A DNA stretch of 64,000 nucleotides from Spirochaetales bacterium (lineage in GTDB: Bacteria; Spirochaetota; Spirochaetia; SZUA-6; RPPD01), in assembly GCA_016929065.1 (NCBI GenBank), contig JAFGJO010000036.1, forward strand, positions 19,641 to 83,640, written 5' to 3'. Position numbers and translations under genes: made by a program. Positions 9,248-16,999 of this stretch are shown here, in pieces. The stretch's first letter is position 1. Each line of letters starts with the position of its first letter. Below the pieces are notes generated by a model, which searched no databases, had not been told where the DNA came from, and was given only the letters and a program-made list of their open reading frames with translations.

Positions 9248-10414
9248 CTATAATTCCGGAAGACGTTCTGCTATCAGCAGGGTAACATCATCCGGAAACC
9301 GGTTTTCTGCCATGTAGGCGACCACTTCAGAAACAATTGTTTTTGAAAGGTTTTCAATATCCATATTGCGGTTGTCATTCAGGAGCTGCAGGAGATTTTG
9401 TCTTCCGAACGACTGAGCGTCCGTGTTCTGGCATTCAATAATCCCGTCGGTAAAAAGGATAAGCCGGTCACCGGGTGCAATATAAACTTTCTGGTTTTCA
9501 TAGACTGTTTCCTCAAACATCCCGATAAAGAATCCCTGTGCCTTGAGTGTGTCGATGGTTCCCCCCTGTCTGACCAAAAGCTGGACAGGGTGCCCGGCAT
9601 TTGAGAAGGTTGCGGTGAATGTCTCTGTATTTATTATTATATAGAAGGCAGTGATATAGTGCTCGGTCCGGATTGTGTTGATAAACTCGGTATTGATTTT
9701 TGAAAGGACTTCACTGGGTGAGAACGAATGTTCAGCAGTATGATTAAAAACGCTTTTAAACATCGCGGTGATCAAGGCGGACGCCACGCCGTGGCCGGAA
9801 ACATCCGCGATAATTATTCCTGTATGTTTGTCATCTATTGTAATGATTTCAAAAAAATCCCCACCGATGTATTCATGAGGGATATATTTATGGGTAAAGT
9901 CTATGGGAATGGACTTCGGGAAACTTTTTGGAAGAAAGCTTTTCTGTACCTCGCTTGCCAGGGCAAGGTCTTCTACCATTCTTTGTTTTTTATCATCGAG
10001 TTCTTCGAGCGCGATCCGCAATGAAGCGGTTTGTTCCTCGAGCAGGGTGTTGATTTCCCTCTGTTTCTGCTCAGAGAGTATTTGAAAAGCATGCGGTTCA
10101 AGGATCTGCCGGATCCATTTTAATGCCATCAATAGAAGCTTGTTGGGTGTGGAAATCGGTACATGAAAGACCAGATTATCCACATAGGCAATCTGCACAT
10201 TATGAAGATACAGTACCGAATGGCCGTCTTTTTGCAGTTCTTTCAGCAACAGGGCAATTTCTGGACAGTTTTTGTCGTCGATGACGATGGTCACTCCCTT
10301 GCTGACCGGAAGCTGGGGTGGATAATACAAATCGCATTTGAAGTTTTCCCGAAGCAGGAACTGCATGATTTTTAAAAAAAGGGAATTCTGCTCTCCATAA
10401 ATATTAATATGCAT
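9248..10414 (-). CDS. SpoIIE/RsbU-type serine phosphatase
   Basis: PP2C-family phosphatase that would dephosphorylate an anti-sigma-factor antagonist. Seen in order: an N-terminal alpha/beta segment of about 120 residues that could be a degenerate receiver domain, a coiled coil (LLEEQTASLRIALEELDDKK), then the phosphatase with GGDFFE, DVSGHGVASAL, NAGHP, FTDGIIE and the final DDVTLL. These hold the metal-binding acidic residues. The start is placed at ATG 10414 (MHINIYGEQ); an in-frame ATG at 10471 would add 19 residues. A STAS protein, the expected substrate type, is encoded divergently at 10659. Confidence 0.9.
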   Translation of the reverse strand: MHINIYGEQNSLFLKIMQFLLRENFKCDLYYPPQLPVSKGVTIVIDDKNCPEIALLLKELQKDGHSVLYLHNVQIAYVDNLVFHVPISTPNKLLLMALKWIRQILEPHAFQILSEQKQREINTLLEEQTASLRIALEELDDKKQRMVEDLALASEVQKSFLPKSFPKSIPIDFTHKYIPHEYIGGDFFEIITIDDKHTGIIIADVSGHGVASALITAMFKSVFNHTAEHSFSPSEVLSKINTEFINTIRTEHYITAFYIIINTETFTATFSNAGHPVQLLVRQGGTIDTLKAQGFFIGMFEETVYENQKVYIAPGDRLILFTDGIIECQNTDAQSFGRQNLLQLLNDNRNMDIENLSKTIVSEVVAYMAENRFPDDVTLLIAERLPEL

Positions 10415-10600
10415 ACTGTCTCTCTGCCTTACTATCAATTGTAGCGAGATTTTAAATTGATGCAACAACATTCCATCCAGGGGATTCTGTAATAGTGAAG
10501 AACCAGGTAAAGCGGGATAAGCACGGCGATTGATTACAGGGCTGTTTGATTCTGAAGAATTATCTGTTTTGGCTCAATTTCTGCCGGATGCGATCCATAA

Positions 10601-10629
10601 TTGACGAACTGGCAAATTTATTCTATAAT
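10601..10629 (+). promoter_or_regulatory. Sigma-70-type promoter for the STAS gene
   Basis: TTGACG, 17-base spacer, TATAAT. Transcription would start near 10636, giving a leader of about 23 bases that holds GGTGGTG before the STAS ATG. Confidence 0.75.
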
Positions 10630-10658
10630 ACATGTATTATTGAAAATGGTGGTGAAAA

Positions 10659-10997
10659 ATGTTTGATAACGAAAACAAGGAGTTTCGAATGGAAGTAATC
10701 CTGGATACATCAGGTGATACGGTTCGATTCAAGGTTGAGGGAGAAATCGATACAAAATCCGGCGTCGAATTAAGCGAGAAGTTTGCTGAAGTAATGGAAA
10801 ATGAATCAATTTATCATGTCGTTTTTGATTTCACCGGAGTTCCAAATATTACCAGTGCGGGAATCGGGAAAATACTGAAACTCTTCAAGTTTCTTAACAG
10901 TAAAGGCGGTTCCATCCGCATTAAAGGGATTTCAGCTTCATTAAAAGAGCTTTTCAAGGAAATCCACCTCGACAAAATAATTCCAATAGAAGAATAA
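10659..10997 (+). CDS. STAS domain protein (anti-sigma factor antagonist)
   Basis: 112 residues forming one STAS domain. The segment FDFTGVPNITSAGIGKILKL holds the Ser that kinases phosphorylate in SpoIIAA/RsbV-like antagonists (NITSAG). Such proteins bind an anti-sigma kinase in their unphosphorylated form and release a sigma factor or other target (known). GGTGG lies 8 bases before the ATG and a strong promoter lies just upstream. The PP2C phosphatase at 9248-10414 is the likely partner that reactivates it. No kinase of the RsbW type is seen in the window. Confidence 0.88.
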   Translation: MFDNENKEFRMEVILDTSGDTVRFKVEGEIDTKSGVELSEKFAEVMENESIYHVVFDFTGVPNITSAGIGKILKLFKFLNSKGGSIRIKGISASLKELFKEIHLDKIIPIEE

Positions 10998-11081
10998 ATA
11001 AACAGCCTGCATGCAATGGCTATTCAAAAACAGATTGAGTAACATACACCGGAATCTATACACAGCAGTGAAGGAACAGGC

Positions 11082-11894
11082 ATGCCGCAAACAGTGACCG
11101 CTTCGTTGATAAAAATCATCACGGTTCTCCACGAACCGGACGGGTATATTGATCTGATTCTGTACAATCCATCTATTGCAAAAAATGCCGGACCAGGGCA
11201 ATTCGTCATGATGAAAGCCGCGCCTGTAAATGACCCCATTCTTCCCCGGCCGTTTGATATCGTCGACACCTTTCCGCGGGAAGGGACGTTCCGGCTTTTG
11301 ATAAAAATCAACGGCAGGGGAACCGCTCTCATGAACAGCCTGAAACCGGGTGATGATGTCTTTATTACCGGACCGCTGGGAAAACCCATTACCGATTTCA
11401 GCTTTTCCTCATGTGCTGTGCTTTTTCGGGGATGCGGCGCAGCTGCGGTCCTTATGTTTATCAGGGAAGCGAAAAAACGCGGAATCACAGTATACGGAAT
11501 CGCCTCGGCTGCTTCAAGCGACAAGCTGGTCTGTAAAAGCGAGATCTCCGCTCTCTGCGACGAGTATCTCGTCGCAACCGATGACGGTTCCCTGGGACTC
11601 CAGGCGTTGGGGACCGAGGTGTTGAAAAACATCGTGGAAGGGGAGGGCGTTGACCGCATTTATTCCTGCGGCGGCGGCCCGTTTTACCTGCCCTATCTGA
11701 TGGAAGTTCAGGACCGCCTGCCGGTCTACCTCTTTCTGGAAAGTTACATGGGCTGCGGCGTGGGGCATTGTCACGGCTGTGCGGTTCCCAAAAAAAGCAG
11801 ACCGGGCGATCCCGTCCAGTATACCCTTGTATGCCAGGAAGGCCCGTTGTACAAACTTGATGAAGTGGAAGATCCATGCCAGATTTATCAGTAA
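11082..11894 (+). CDS. pyrK: Dihydroorotate dehydrogenase, electron transfer subunit
   Basis: FAD and [2Fe-2S] subunit that passes electrons from PyrD to NAD+. 270 residues. Seen: the flavin-binding LPRPFDI (54-60), a ferredoxin-reductase-like nucleotide domain with GCGAAAVLMFI, and the iron-sulfur cysteines Cys225, Cys230, Cys233 and Cys251 in ESYMGCGVGHCHGC and TLVCQEGP. It overlaps pyrD by 19 bases, showing an operon with coupled translation. The pair forms the class 1B enzyme of pyrimidine synthesis. Confidence 0.95.
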   Translation: MPQTVTASLIKIITVLHEPDGYIDLILYNPSIAKNAGPGQFVMMKAAPVNDPILPRPFDIVDTFPREGTFRLLIKINGRGTALMNSLKPGDDVFITGPLGKPITDFSFSSCAVLFRGCGAAAVLMFIREAKKRGITVYGIASAASSDKLVCKSEISALCDEYLVATDDGSLGLQALGTEVLKNIVEGEGVDRIYSCGGGPFYLPYLMEVQDRLPVYLFLESYMGCGVGHCHGCAVPKKSRPGDPVQYTLVCQEGPLYKLDEVEDPCQIYQ

Positions 11895-12790
11895 CATTTG
11901 CCGGAATTACTTTTAAAAATCCGGTGGTTCCCGCCTCCGGAACATGGGAGCCTCTGGATGCTCCTGATACCGGACTCGCGATGAGCGAATTGGGTGCAGT
12001 GGTCAATAAAACCATATTTAAAGAGCCCCGTGCGGGTAATCCGCCGCCGCGGATTTGGGAGACTGCATCGGGCATGCTCAATGCAATCGGTATTCCCTCC
12101 GCGGGTGCGGACGACTTTATTAAAAAAAAGCTTCCAAAGATCCGAAAACATGCAGACAAAGTCATCGTGAGTATCGCGGGCTATACCGCTGATGAGTTTG
12201 CCTGGCTTGCAAAAAAAATTGAACAGACCGGTATGGCAGACATGATCGAACTGAATTTATCGTGTCCAAATATTGAAAGCCACACCAGCTGGTCGACCGA
12301 TCCAGCACTTCTTGCACAGGCAATTGTGGCGGTAAAAAAAGCGGTGAAGCTGCCGGTCATTGCCAAACTGTCTCCGAACGTCACAGATATTGCTGAAATG
12401 TGCCTGGTGTCTGAAAGCTCCGGCGCGGACGCCCTCACGCTGGTCAACACATTCCGGGGGATGGCGATAGATATCAAAGTGAAAAAACCCGCCTTGGGAA
12501 ACATCTTCGGCGGACTCTCCGGACCGGCGATAAAACCGCTTGCTTTGTATGCAGTGTATACTGCATATGAAAGGGTAAAAATACCAATCATCGGCATGGG
12601 CGGCATTGCCTCATGGCAGGATGCCCTTGAGTTCATTCTGGCGGGTGCAACGCTGGTGGGAATCGGGATGTACACGTTTGTGAATCCGCTCTGTATGAGA
12701 CATGTTATCTCAGGACTCTCCAATTACTGCAGCGAACAGAATATTGAGAAATTATCTGATTGTATCGGGAAGGCCCATCCTGCTACATAA
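11876..12790 (+). CDS. pyrD: Dihydroorotate dehydrogenase, catalytic subunit (class 1B)
   Basis: FMN enzyme oxidising dihydroorotate to orotate. 304 residues in a TIM barrel. Seen: FKNPVVPASGTW near the N-terminus, the catalytic Cys130 in ELNLSCPN (class 1B uses Cys where class 2 uses Ser), Lys-rich FMN contacts in PVIAKLSPNVTD, and the C-terminal phosphate-binding GMGGIASWQDALEFILAGA. It follows pyrK with overlap. Its stop codon overlaps by 8 bases the 3' end of the convergent gene at 12783. Confidence 0.95.
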   Translation: MPDLSVTFAGITFKNPVVPASGTWEPLDAPDTGLAMSELGAVVNKTIFKEPRAGNPPPRIWETASGMLNAIGIPSAGADDFIKKKLPKIRKHADKVIVSIAGYTADEFAWLAKKIEQTGMADMIELNLSCPNIESHTSWSTDPALLAQAIVAVKKAVKLPVIAKLSPNVTDIAEMCLVSESSGADALTLVNTFRGMAIDIKVKKPALGNIFGGLSGPAIKPLALYAVYTAYERVKIPIIGMGGIASWQDALEFILAGATLVGIGMYTFVNPLCMRHVISGLSNYCSEQNIEKLSDCIGKAHPAT

Positions 12791-13355
12791 ACATTGCAAA
12801 ACCAATATAGATCGGGATGACAAGCCCCATGGGATCGGTATTATTTAATGGGACTGCTAAAATTGGCTGGATGCTTATATCAAGAGCGATTGTACTGATG
12901 ATCGGGATGTAAATGCCGACTGGAAGAAAAAATATAAGTTTCTCTCCCTGCCATCCATCGTGCGCAGTAGTTGTATCTTTGAGTGAATACGTTATTCCAA
13001 ATGCCGCACCCAATCCAAAATAAAAATTAATCAATTCGGTGTGCGACAGAAGATATCTTCCCTGCAGCCCGATTGATTGCAGCCTCCATGAAAAATTTCC
13101 ATCATTCAAGCTGAAATTCAGTGAAGTATTACATGACAGTGCAACAATTGTTTGCGGATTGATAAAAAAACCTGCGATTCCTGAAAAATCAAAATTAAAC
13201 AGATTGCTCCCGTATTCTTCGAGGGTCTGGGCATATGCATACGAGAACCCCCCGCCGACGAGCCATGTCCCGGGGTTGATCTTGAGTTTAGTGTTGCCGA
13301 ATAAAATAGAGGTAAAAAGCAGGAACAGCAATAATAAAACGGGAGTTTTCTTCAT
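12783..13355 (-). CDS. Secreted beta-barrel-like protein
   Basis: 190-residue product with a signal peptide (MKKTPVLLLLFLLFTSILFG, cleavage near residue 20). The mature part alternates hydrophobic and polar residues with many Gly and aromatic residues, as in small outer-membrane barrels, and ends in Met-Phe-Met. The reading frame stays open further upstream to 13670, but GGAGGATCC just before ATG 13355 plus the signal peptide fix this start and avoid overlap with the divergent gene. No named family is recognised. Confidence 0.65.
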   Translation of the reverse strand: MKKTPVLLLLFLLFTSILFGNTKLKINPGTWLVGGGFSYAYAQTLEEYGSNLFNFDFSGIAGFFINPQTIVALSCNTSLNFSLNDGNFSWRLQSIGLQGRYLLSHTELINFYFGLGAAFGITYSLKDTTTAHDGWQGEKLIFFLPVGIYIPIISTIALDISIQPILAVPLNNTDPMGLVIPIYIGFAMFM

Positions 13356-13520
13356 TGGATCCTCCGGCGCGGGATTTGTTTTCTGTTTATAAATGTAGTG
13401 TAAAACAGATTGAGTTTCAAGGAGTTGTGTTTTCACTTTGATGCGGAAACAGCAGGACGTAGAAGAAAGCCCCGGTTTTCCGGCAGCTTTTCTTTTCTCT
13501 CTACATTGTCCCGCAGTTGA

Positions 13521-13549
13521 TTGACAAATACAGCGGAACCCGTAATAAT
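13521..13549 (+). promoter_or_regulatory. Promoter giving a near-leaderless transcript
   Basis: TTGACA (13521-13526), then TAATAAT (13543-13549) at a spacing of 16-17. The -10 box ends 11-12 bases before ATG 13561 and no Shine-Dalgarno is present, so the leader would be only about 5 bases. Confidence 0.6.
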
Positions 13550-13560
13550 TCGAGTCAATC

Positions 13561-14085
13561 ATGATCCGCTTTCTGACAATCACTTTTTTTCTGTTGTATA
13601 TGGTTTCTCTTCCGGTATTTGCCTTGGAATCGGGTATTTCAAACAGGTATTCCCTGTTGATGATTACCAATGGGGATAATGGTATCCTTGGGATCGGAAC
13701 GCATATCCAGTTTTCACAGGTGTTTGAACTTGTTCCTCTAAAAGCCGAAGGGTTTGGGCCGCTGCTTGCTCTGGGATATGCCGCTGAACTGCAGGGCGGT
13801 TTTTACGGCGAACTGCCGTTTTTTTATCTTGATTTTGAGCCCGTCGGCATTGCGGGGGGTAGTATTGGCGTGGAAGCAAAACTGTTCAACCTGGTTTTAT
13901 TCCAGCTGCTGGCCGGAGGCTCCTGGATAAAAGACGGATTCGATTTTGTTGTCAGTTCCCGGATTCTGTTTGAATATTTTTCCCCCGGATCAATGGTTGG
14001 AATCAATCTGGGATTCTGTATTGATTTTCCCTTTGCACATGAGCTGTTTTGGGGATTTAAAAGCGGGTTGAGTCTGCGGTTTTAA
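13561..14085 (+). CDS. Secreted hypothetical protein, beta-barrel-like
   Basis: 174 residues with a signal peptide (hydrophobic to about residue 20, ending in PVFALES). The mature part has repeated amphipathic strands rich in Gly and Phe and ends in LSLRF, a C-terminal Phe as in outer-membrane barrels. No family recognised. It is divergent from the other small barrel-like gene at 12783-13355 and similar in size and style, so the two may be distant relatives or functional partners; that is inference. Confidence 0.6.
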   Translation: MIRFLTITFFLLYMVSLPVFALESGISNRYSLLMITNGDNGILGIGTHIQFSQVFELVPLKAEGFGPLLALGYAAELQGGFYGELPFFYLDFEPVGIAGGSIGVEAKLFNLVLFQLLAGGSWIKDGFDFVVSSRILFEYFSPGSMVGINLGFCIDFPFAHELFWGFKSGLSLRF

Positions 14086-14096
14086 CTATATTCTTT

Positions 14097-15032
14097 TTAT
14101 CGGTATGCCTGGCCCTTGAGTTCATCAATGTACTGTGAACACGAATGAGCTGCGATTGCACCTTCGCCGGCTGCCACAATCAGCTGCCGGAAGGGGGTCG
14201 CGCGGACATCTCCTGCCGCGAACAGGCCTTTCACGTTTGTCTGCATGTGCTCATCTGTTTTGACATAACCGCCTTCATCCAGTTCCACACCGGCGACGGC
14301 AGCCGTCTGGGGAATGGTTCCGACAAAAATAAATGCCGCTCCCATCTCTTCTTCATATTCTTCGTTTTTTATTTTGTCAAATAATGTAACTGAGGTGATT
14401 TTTGTATCACCCTTTATAGTGAGGCACTCTGTATTAAACCGCACCTCAATCTTTGGATTGTTCATGACGCGTTCGGCAAGCGCTTTCTGTGCCCGGAACC
14501 GGCCCCGCCGGTGAACAAGGACAACTTTGCTCGCCAGATTTGCAAGATACATTGCTTCATCACAGGCTGCATCACCGCCGCCGACAACAAGCATTTTCTG
14601 GCCCTTGAAAAACGGGCCGTCGCAAGTCGCGCAGTAGGACACGCCCCTGCCGGAAAACTCCTGTTCTCCCGGAACATCCAGGAGCCGGTGTTTTGCACCG
14701 GTTGCCAGAACCACGGCATAGGTAGTGATGTCACCGGCATTGCTTTTGATATGAAACACGTCTCCCTCTTTTTTAATTTCTGAGACTGTTCCAAAGGCAA
14801 ACTCGGCACCGAAGTTTTTTGCCTGGGTTTCCATCCGCTGGGAGAGTTCAAACCCGGGGAGGGGATCGGGAAAACCGGGATAGTTTTCCAGGTTGTCGAT
14901 GATCAGCGCCTGTCCGCCGGAGGCCATCTCCTCGATTACGAGTGTATTCAGGTTTGCCCGTGCGGCATACTGTGCTGCGACAAGTCCTGCTGCTCCTGCG
15001 CCGACAATCACAACGTCACGATCCGGTTTCAT
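14097..15032 (-). CDS. trxB: Thioredoxin-disulfide reductase
   Basis: FAD/NADPH enzyme that keeps thioredoxin reduced. 311 residues, the usual length. Seen: the FAD-binding VVIVGAGAAGLVAA (7-20), the redox-active Cys134-Ala-Thr-Cys137 in VSYCATCDGPFF, the NADPH-binding VVGGGDAACDEA, the HRRGRFRA segment, and the C-terminal FAD motif GLFAAGDVR. AAGGAGAGTGAT precedes the ATG. No thioredoxin gene is next to it. Confidence 0.96.
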   Translation of the reverse strand: MKPDRDVVIVGAGAAGLVAAQYAARANLNTLVIEEMASGGQALIIDNLENYPGFPDPLPGFELSQRMETQAKNFGAEFAFGTVSEIKKEGDVFHIKSNAGDITTYAVVLATGAKHRLLDVPGEQEFSGRGVSYCATCDGPFFKGQKMLVVGGGDAACDEAMYLANLASKVVLVHRRGRFRAQKALAERVMNNPKIEVRFNTECLTIKGDTKITSVTLFDKIKNEEYEEEMGAAFIFVGTIPQTAAVAGVELDEGGYVKTDEHMQTNVKGLFAAGDVRATPFRQLIVAAGEGAIAAHSCSQYIDELKGQAYR

Positions 15033-15120
15033 ATCACTCTCCTTGTTTTTTATAAAAATGTTTGTGCTATTATTGATTTATACTAAAATAACAGCTAAAT
15101 TTGATTTAGGAAACTGTTAC

Positions 15121-16905
15121 GTGAGAAATATTGGCAGAATATTTGTTTTTTGTATAGTTTGTATTCTCTTTTTTACTCTCCCGGTATTTGGTGATTTCTC
15201 AATTTCCAGAATGAGATTTGAACCGGTTTCGATTGCCGTTTGGCTTAAAACAGCCAAAAATCCGCCGCTCGAAAAACTTGTTGAAGCCTCACTTGCGTTT
15301 TCTGGAGTGCCGGATACCTCTTTGGCCGTATACACCGAAAAAATGGACAGGATCATCACCGAAGTAAAAACGCGGTTCAAGGGCAGGGAGAAGACAAAGG
15401 AGCTTGCCGATGAGCTTTTGGTGTTTCTGCATGAGAAATATCTGAAGCGGTATTCGGAAAATGAGACCCTCATCAATACCCTTTTGGACAAAGGTCTGTA
15501 TAATTGTGTTTCCTCAGCGGTGTTTTACATGCTTGCCGCACATGCGCTCGATATTTCTGTTTCGGGTGTGCTGACGAGCTCCCATGCGTTCTGCCTTGTC
15601 ACAATTGATGGAAAACAGTTCGATGTTGAAACTACCAGCAAATACGGGTTTGATCCGCACGGGAAACGGGAGTTTCTGGATGAATTCGGCACACAGACAG
15701 GGTACGTCTATGTCCCGCCGACAAATTACAGGGATCGTACAACCATCGGACAAATACATCTTTTGACGCTGATATTGAACAACAGAATTGCCCTCGCGGG
15801 AACAAAGGCAAAGCTTGATGAAGCCTTCTCTGCGGCGGTGGATATGTTTGAAGTGCTTCAGTCCGATGAAGCCTTCCGGACCTTGTCGGGAACCCTCTCC
15901 AATATTTCGCTTGATGCGGTGAAAAGAAAAAAATACGAGGACGGACTGGAGGTCATGGACAAGGCGGTCTTTGCCTTTCGGGAATTTCCCGAACTTGCCG
16001 AGGTGCGCAGGCTCTATATCCTTGACTGGGCAGGCGGTCTTGTCAATGCAAACAAACCCGACGATGCAGAAGAAGTCGCCCTGCGGATGGTTGCAACCGG
16101 CAAGATATCGCAGGATGATCTGCACATCCTTCAGATGTATATCGCATTCAAACGGGCGGAAATTATTTCCAAAAAAGGCGAGCATCACACTGCTCTTGAA
16201 ATAATTGAAGAGGCGATAAAAACGCTCGGCAGCACAGACGAATTACAGCACGCCCGGACGACCTATACCAAAAACACGGTCATCGAATATATTACCAAAA
16301 AAGATTATCCTGCGTCCCGGACCCTGCTTGACGAAGCACAGAAAACCGGTGTGCTCGATAAAAGAGCATATGAGGAACTGCTGGTCTATTATTATCTTAA
16401 AAAGGCCGAAGACCCCGCAAAACAGAAACTGTTCAGGGACGCTGTTGAAGTGCTGAACAAGGGGCTGAAATACCTTCCGAAGAATAACAAGCTGTTCAAG
16501 GCTGGTGCAGCTTATGCCTATAATCATGCGGCAGGGCTTTTACGTGAAAAGCGTTTTGATGAGGCAGAGGAATTTCTGAGTGATGTGAATCTTACTCCCT
16601 ATATGGAGCTGTCCAAAAGAAATGAGCTGTGGGTGTATTTTTATACAGAAAAAGCGTCAATTGAAAAAACCGAAAACGGCTATTTCCCTGCGGCCCGGAT
16701 ACTCCATCAGGGGATAATGAAGCTGGGAAAACTGTCGCAGCTTGTAAAAACCTATGAAATTTATATACATAACGGTGTGGTCAGCCTGATTGATGACAAA
16801 CGCTTTGGCGATGCAGAGAAAGTGCTCATTGATGCAATCGCGGTCCTGCCGGCCAGCAGTACACTCAAGAAAGATCTGGAGACCGTTCGCAGGATGATGC
16901 AGTAA
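15121..16905 (+). CDS. Secreted transglutaminase-fold protein with TPR-like repeats
   Basis: About 594 residues from GTG 15121, chosen because AGGAAA lies about 7-12 bases upstream and the signal peptide (hydrophobic 7-22, then GDFS) then begins correctly. The frame is open further upstream but only antisense to trxB. Residues about 90-190 look like a transglutaminase-like cysteine-protease fold with a plausible triad: Cys129 (LYNCVSSAV), His155 (SSHAFCLV), Asp168 (QFDVETTS). The rest is helical with tetratricopeptide-like repeats. It may act in the periplasm as a peptidase or binding scaffold; the substrate is unknown. Confidence 0.75.
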   Translation: MRNIGRIFVFCIVCILFFTLPVFGDFSISRMRFEPVSIAVWLKTAKNPPLEKLVEASLAFSGVPDTSLAVYTEKMDRIITEVKTRFKGREKTKELADELLVFLHEKYLKRYSENETLINTLLDKGLYNCVSSAVFYMLAAHALDISVSGVLTSSHAFCLVTIDGKQFDVETTSKYGFDPHGKREFLDEFGTQTGYVYVPPTNYRDRTTIGQIHLLTLILNNRIALAGTKAKLDEAFSAAVDMFEVLQSDEAFRTLSGTLSNISLDAVKRKKYEDGLEVMDKAVFAFREFPELAEVRRLYILDWAGGLVNANKPDDAEEVALRMVATGKISQDDLHILQMYIAFKRAEIISKKGEHHTALEIIEEAIKTLGSTDELQHARTTYTKNTVIEYITKKDYPASRTLLDEAQKTGVLDKRAYEELLVYYYLKKAEDPAKQKLFRDAVEVLNKGLKYLPKNNKLFKAGAAYAYNHAAGLLREKRFDEAEEFLSDVNLTPYMELSKRNELWVYFYTEKASIEKTENGYFPAARILHQGIMKLGKLSQLVKTYEIYIHNGVVSLIDDKRFGDAEKVLIDAIAVLPASSTLKKDLETVRRMMQ

Positions 16906-16999
16906 GAAAAAAAACCGCAGGATTTTTCCTGATGCGGCGACTTATTATTGCATATACAAAAATTTGAATAAACTGATGTTATTCTGTGAGGAGAATCTG

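Noticed and set aside
13356..13670. Upstream extension of the barrel-like gene (315 more bases open)
   Set aside because: Signal peptide and GGAGGATCC fix the start at 13355; the extension overlaps the opposite gene and its promoter.
14893..15120. Upstream extension of the transglutaminase/TPR gene
   Set aside because: It is antisense to trxB and would bury the signal peptide; a GTG with a ribosome site at 15121 fits better.
16906..16945. Terminator after the transglutaminase/TPR gene
   Set aside because: A CCGCA/TGCGG stem is present but only short and not followed by a T-run on the plus strand.
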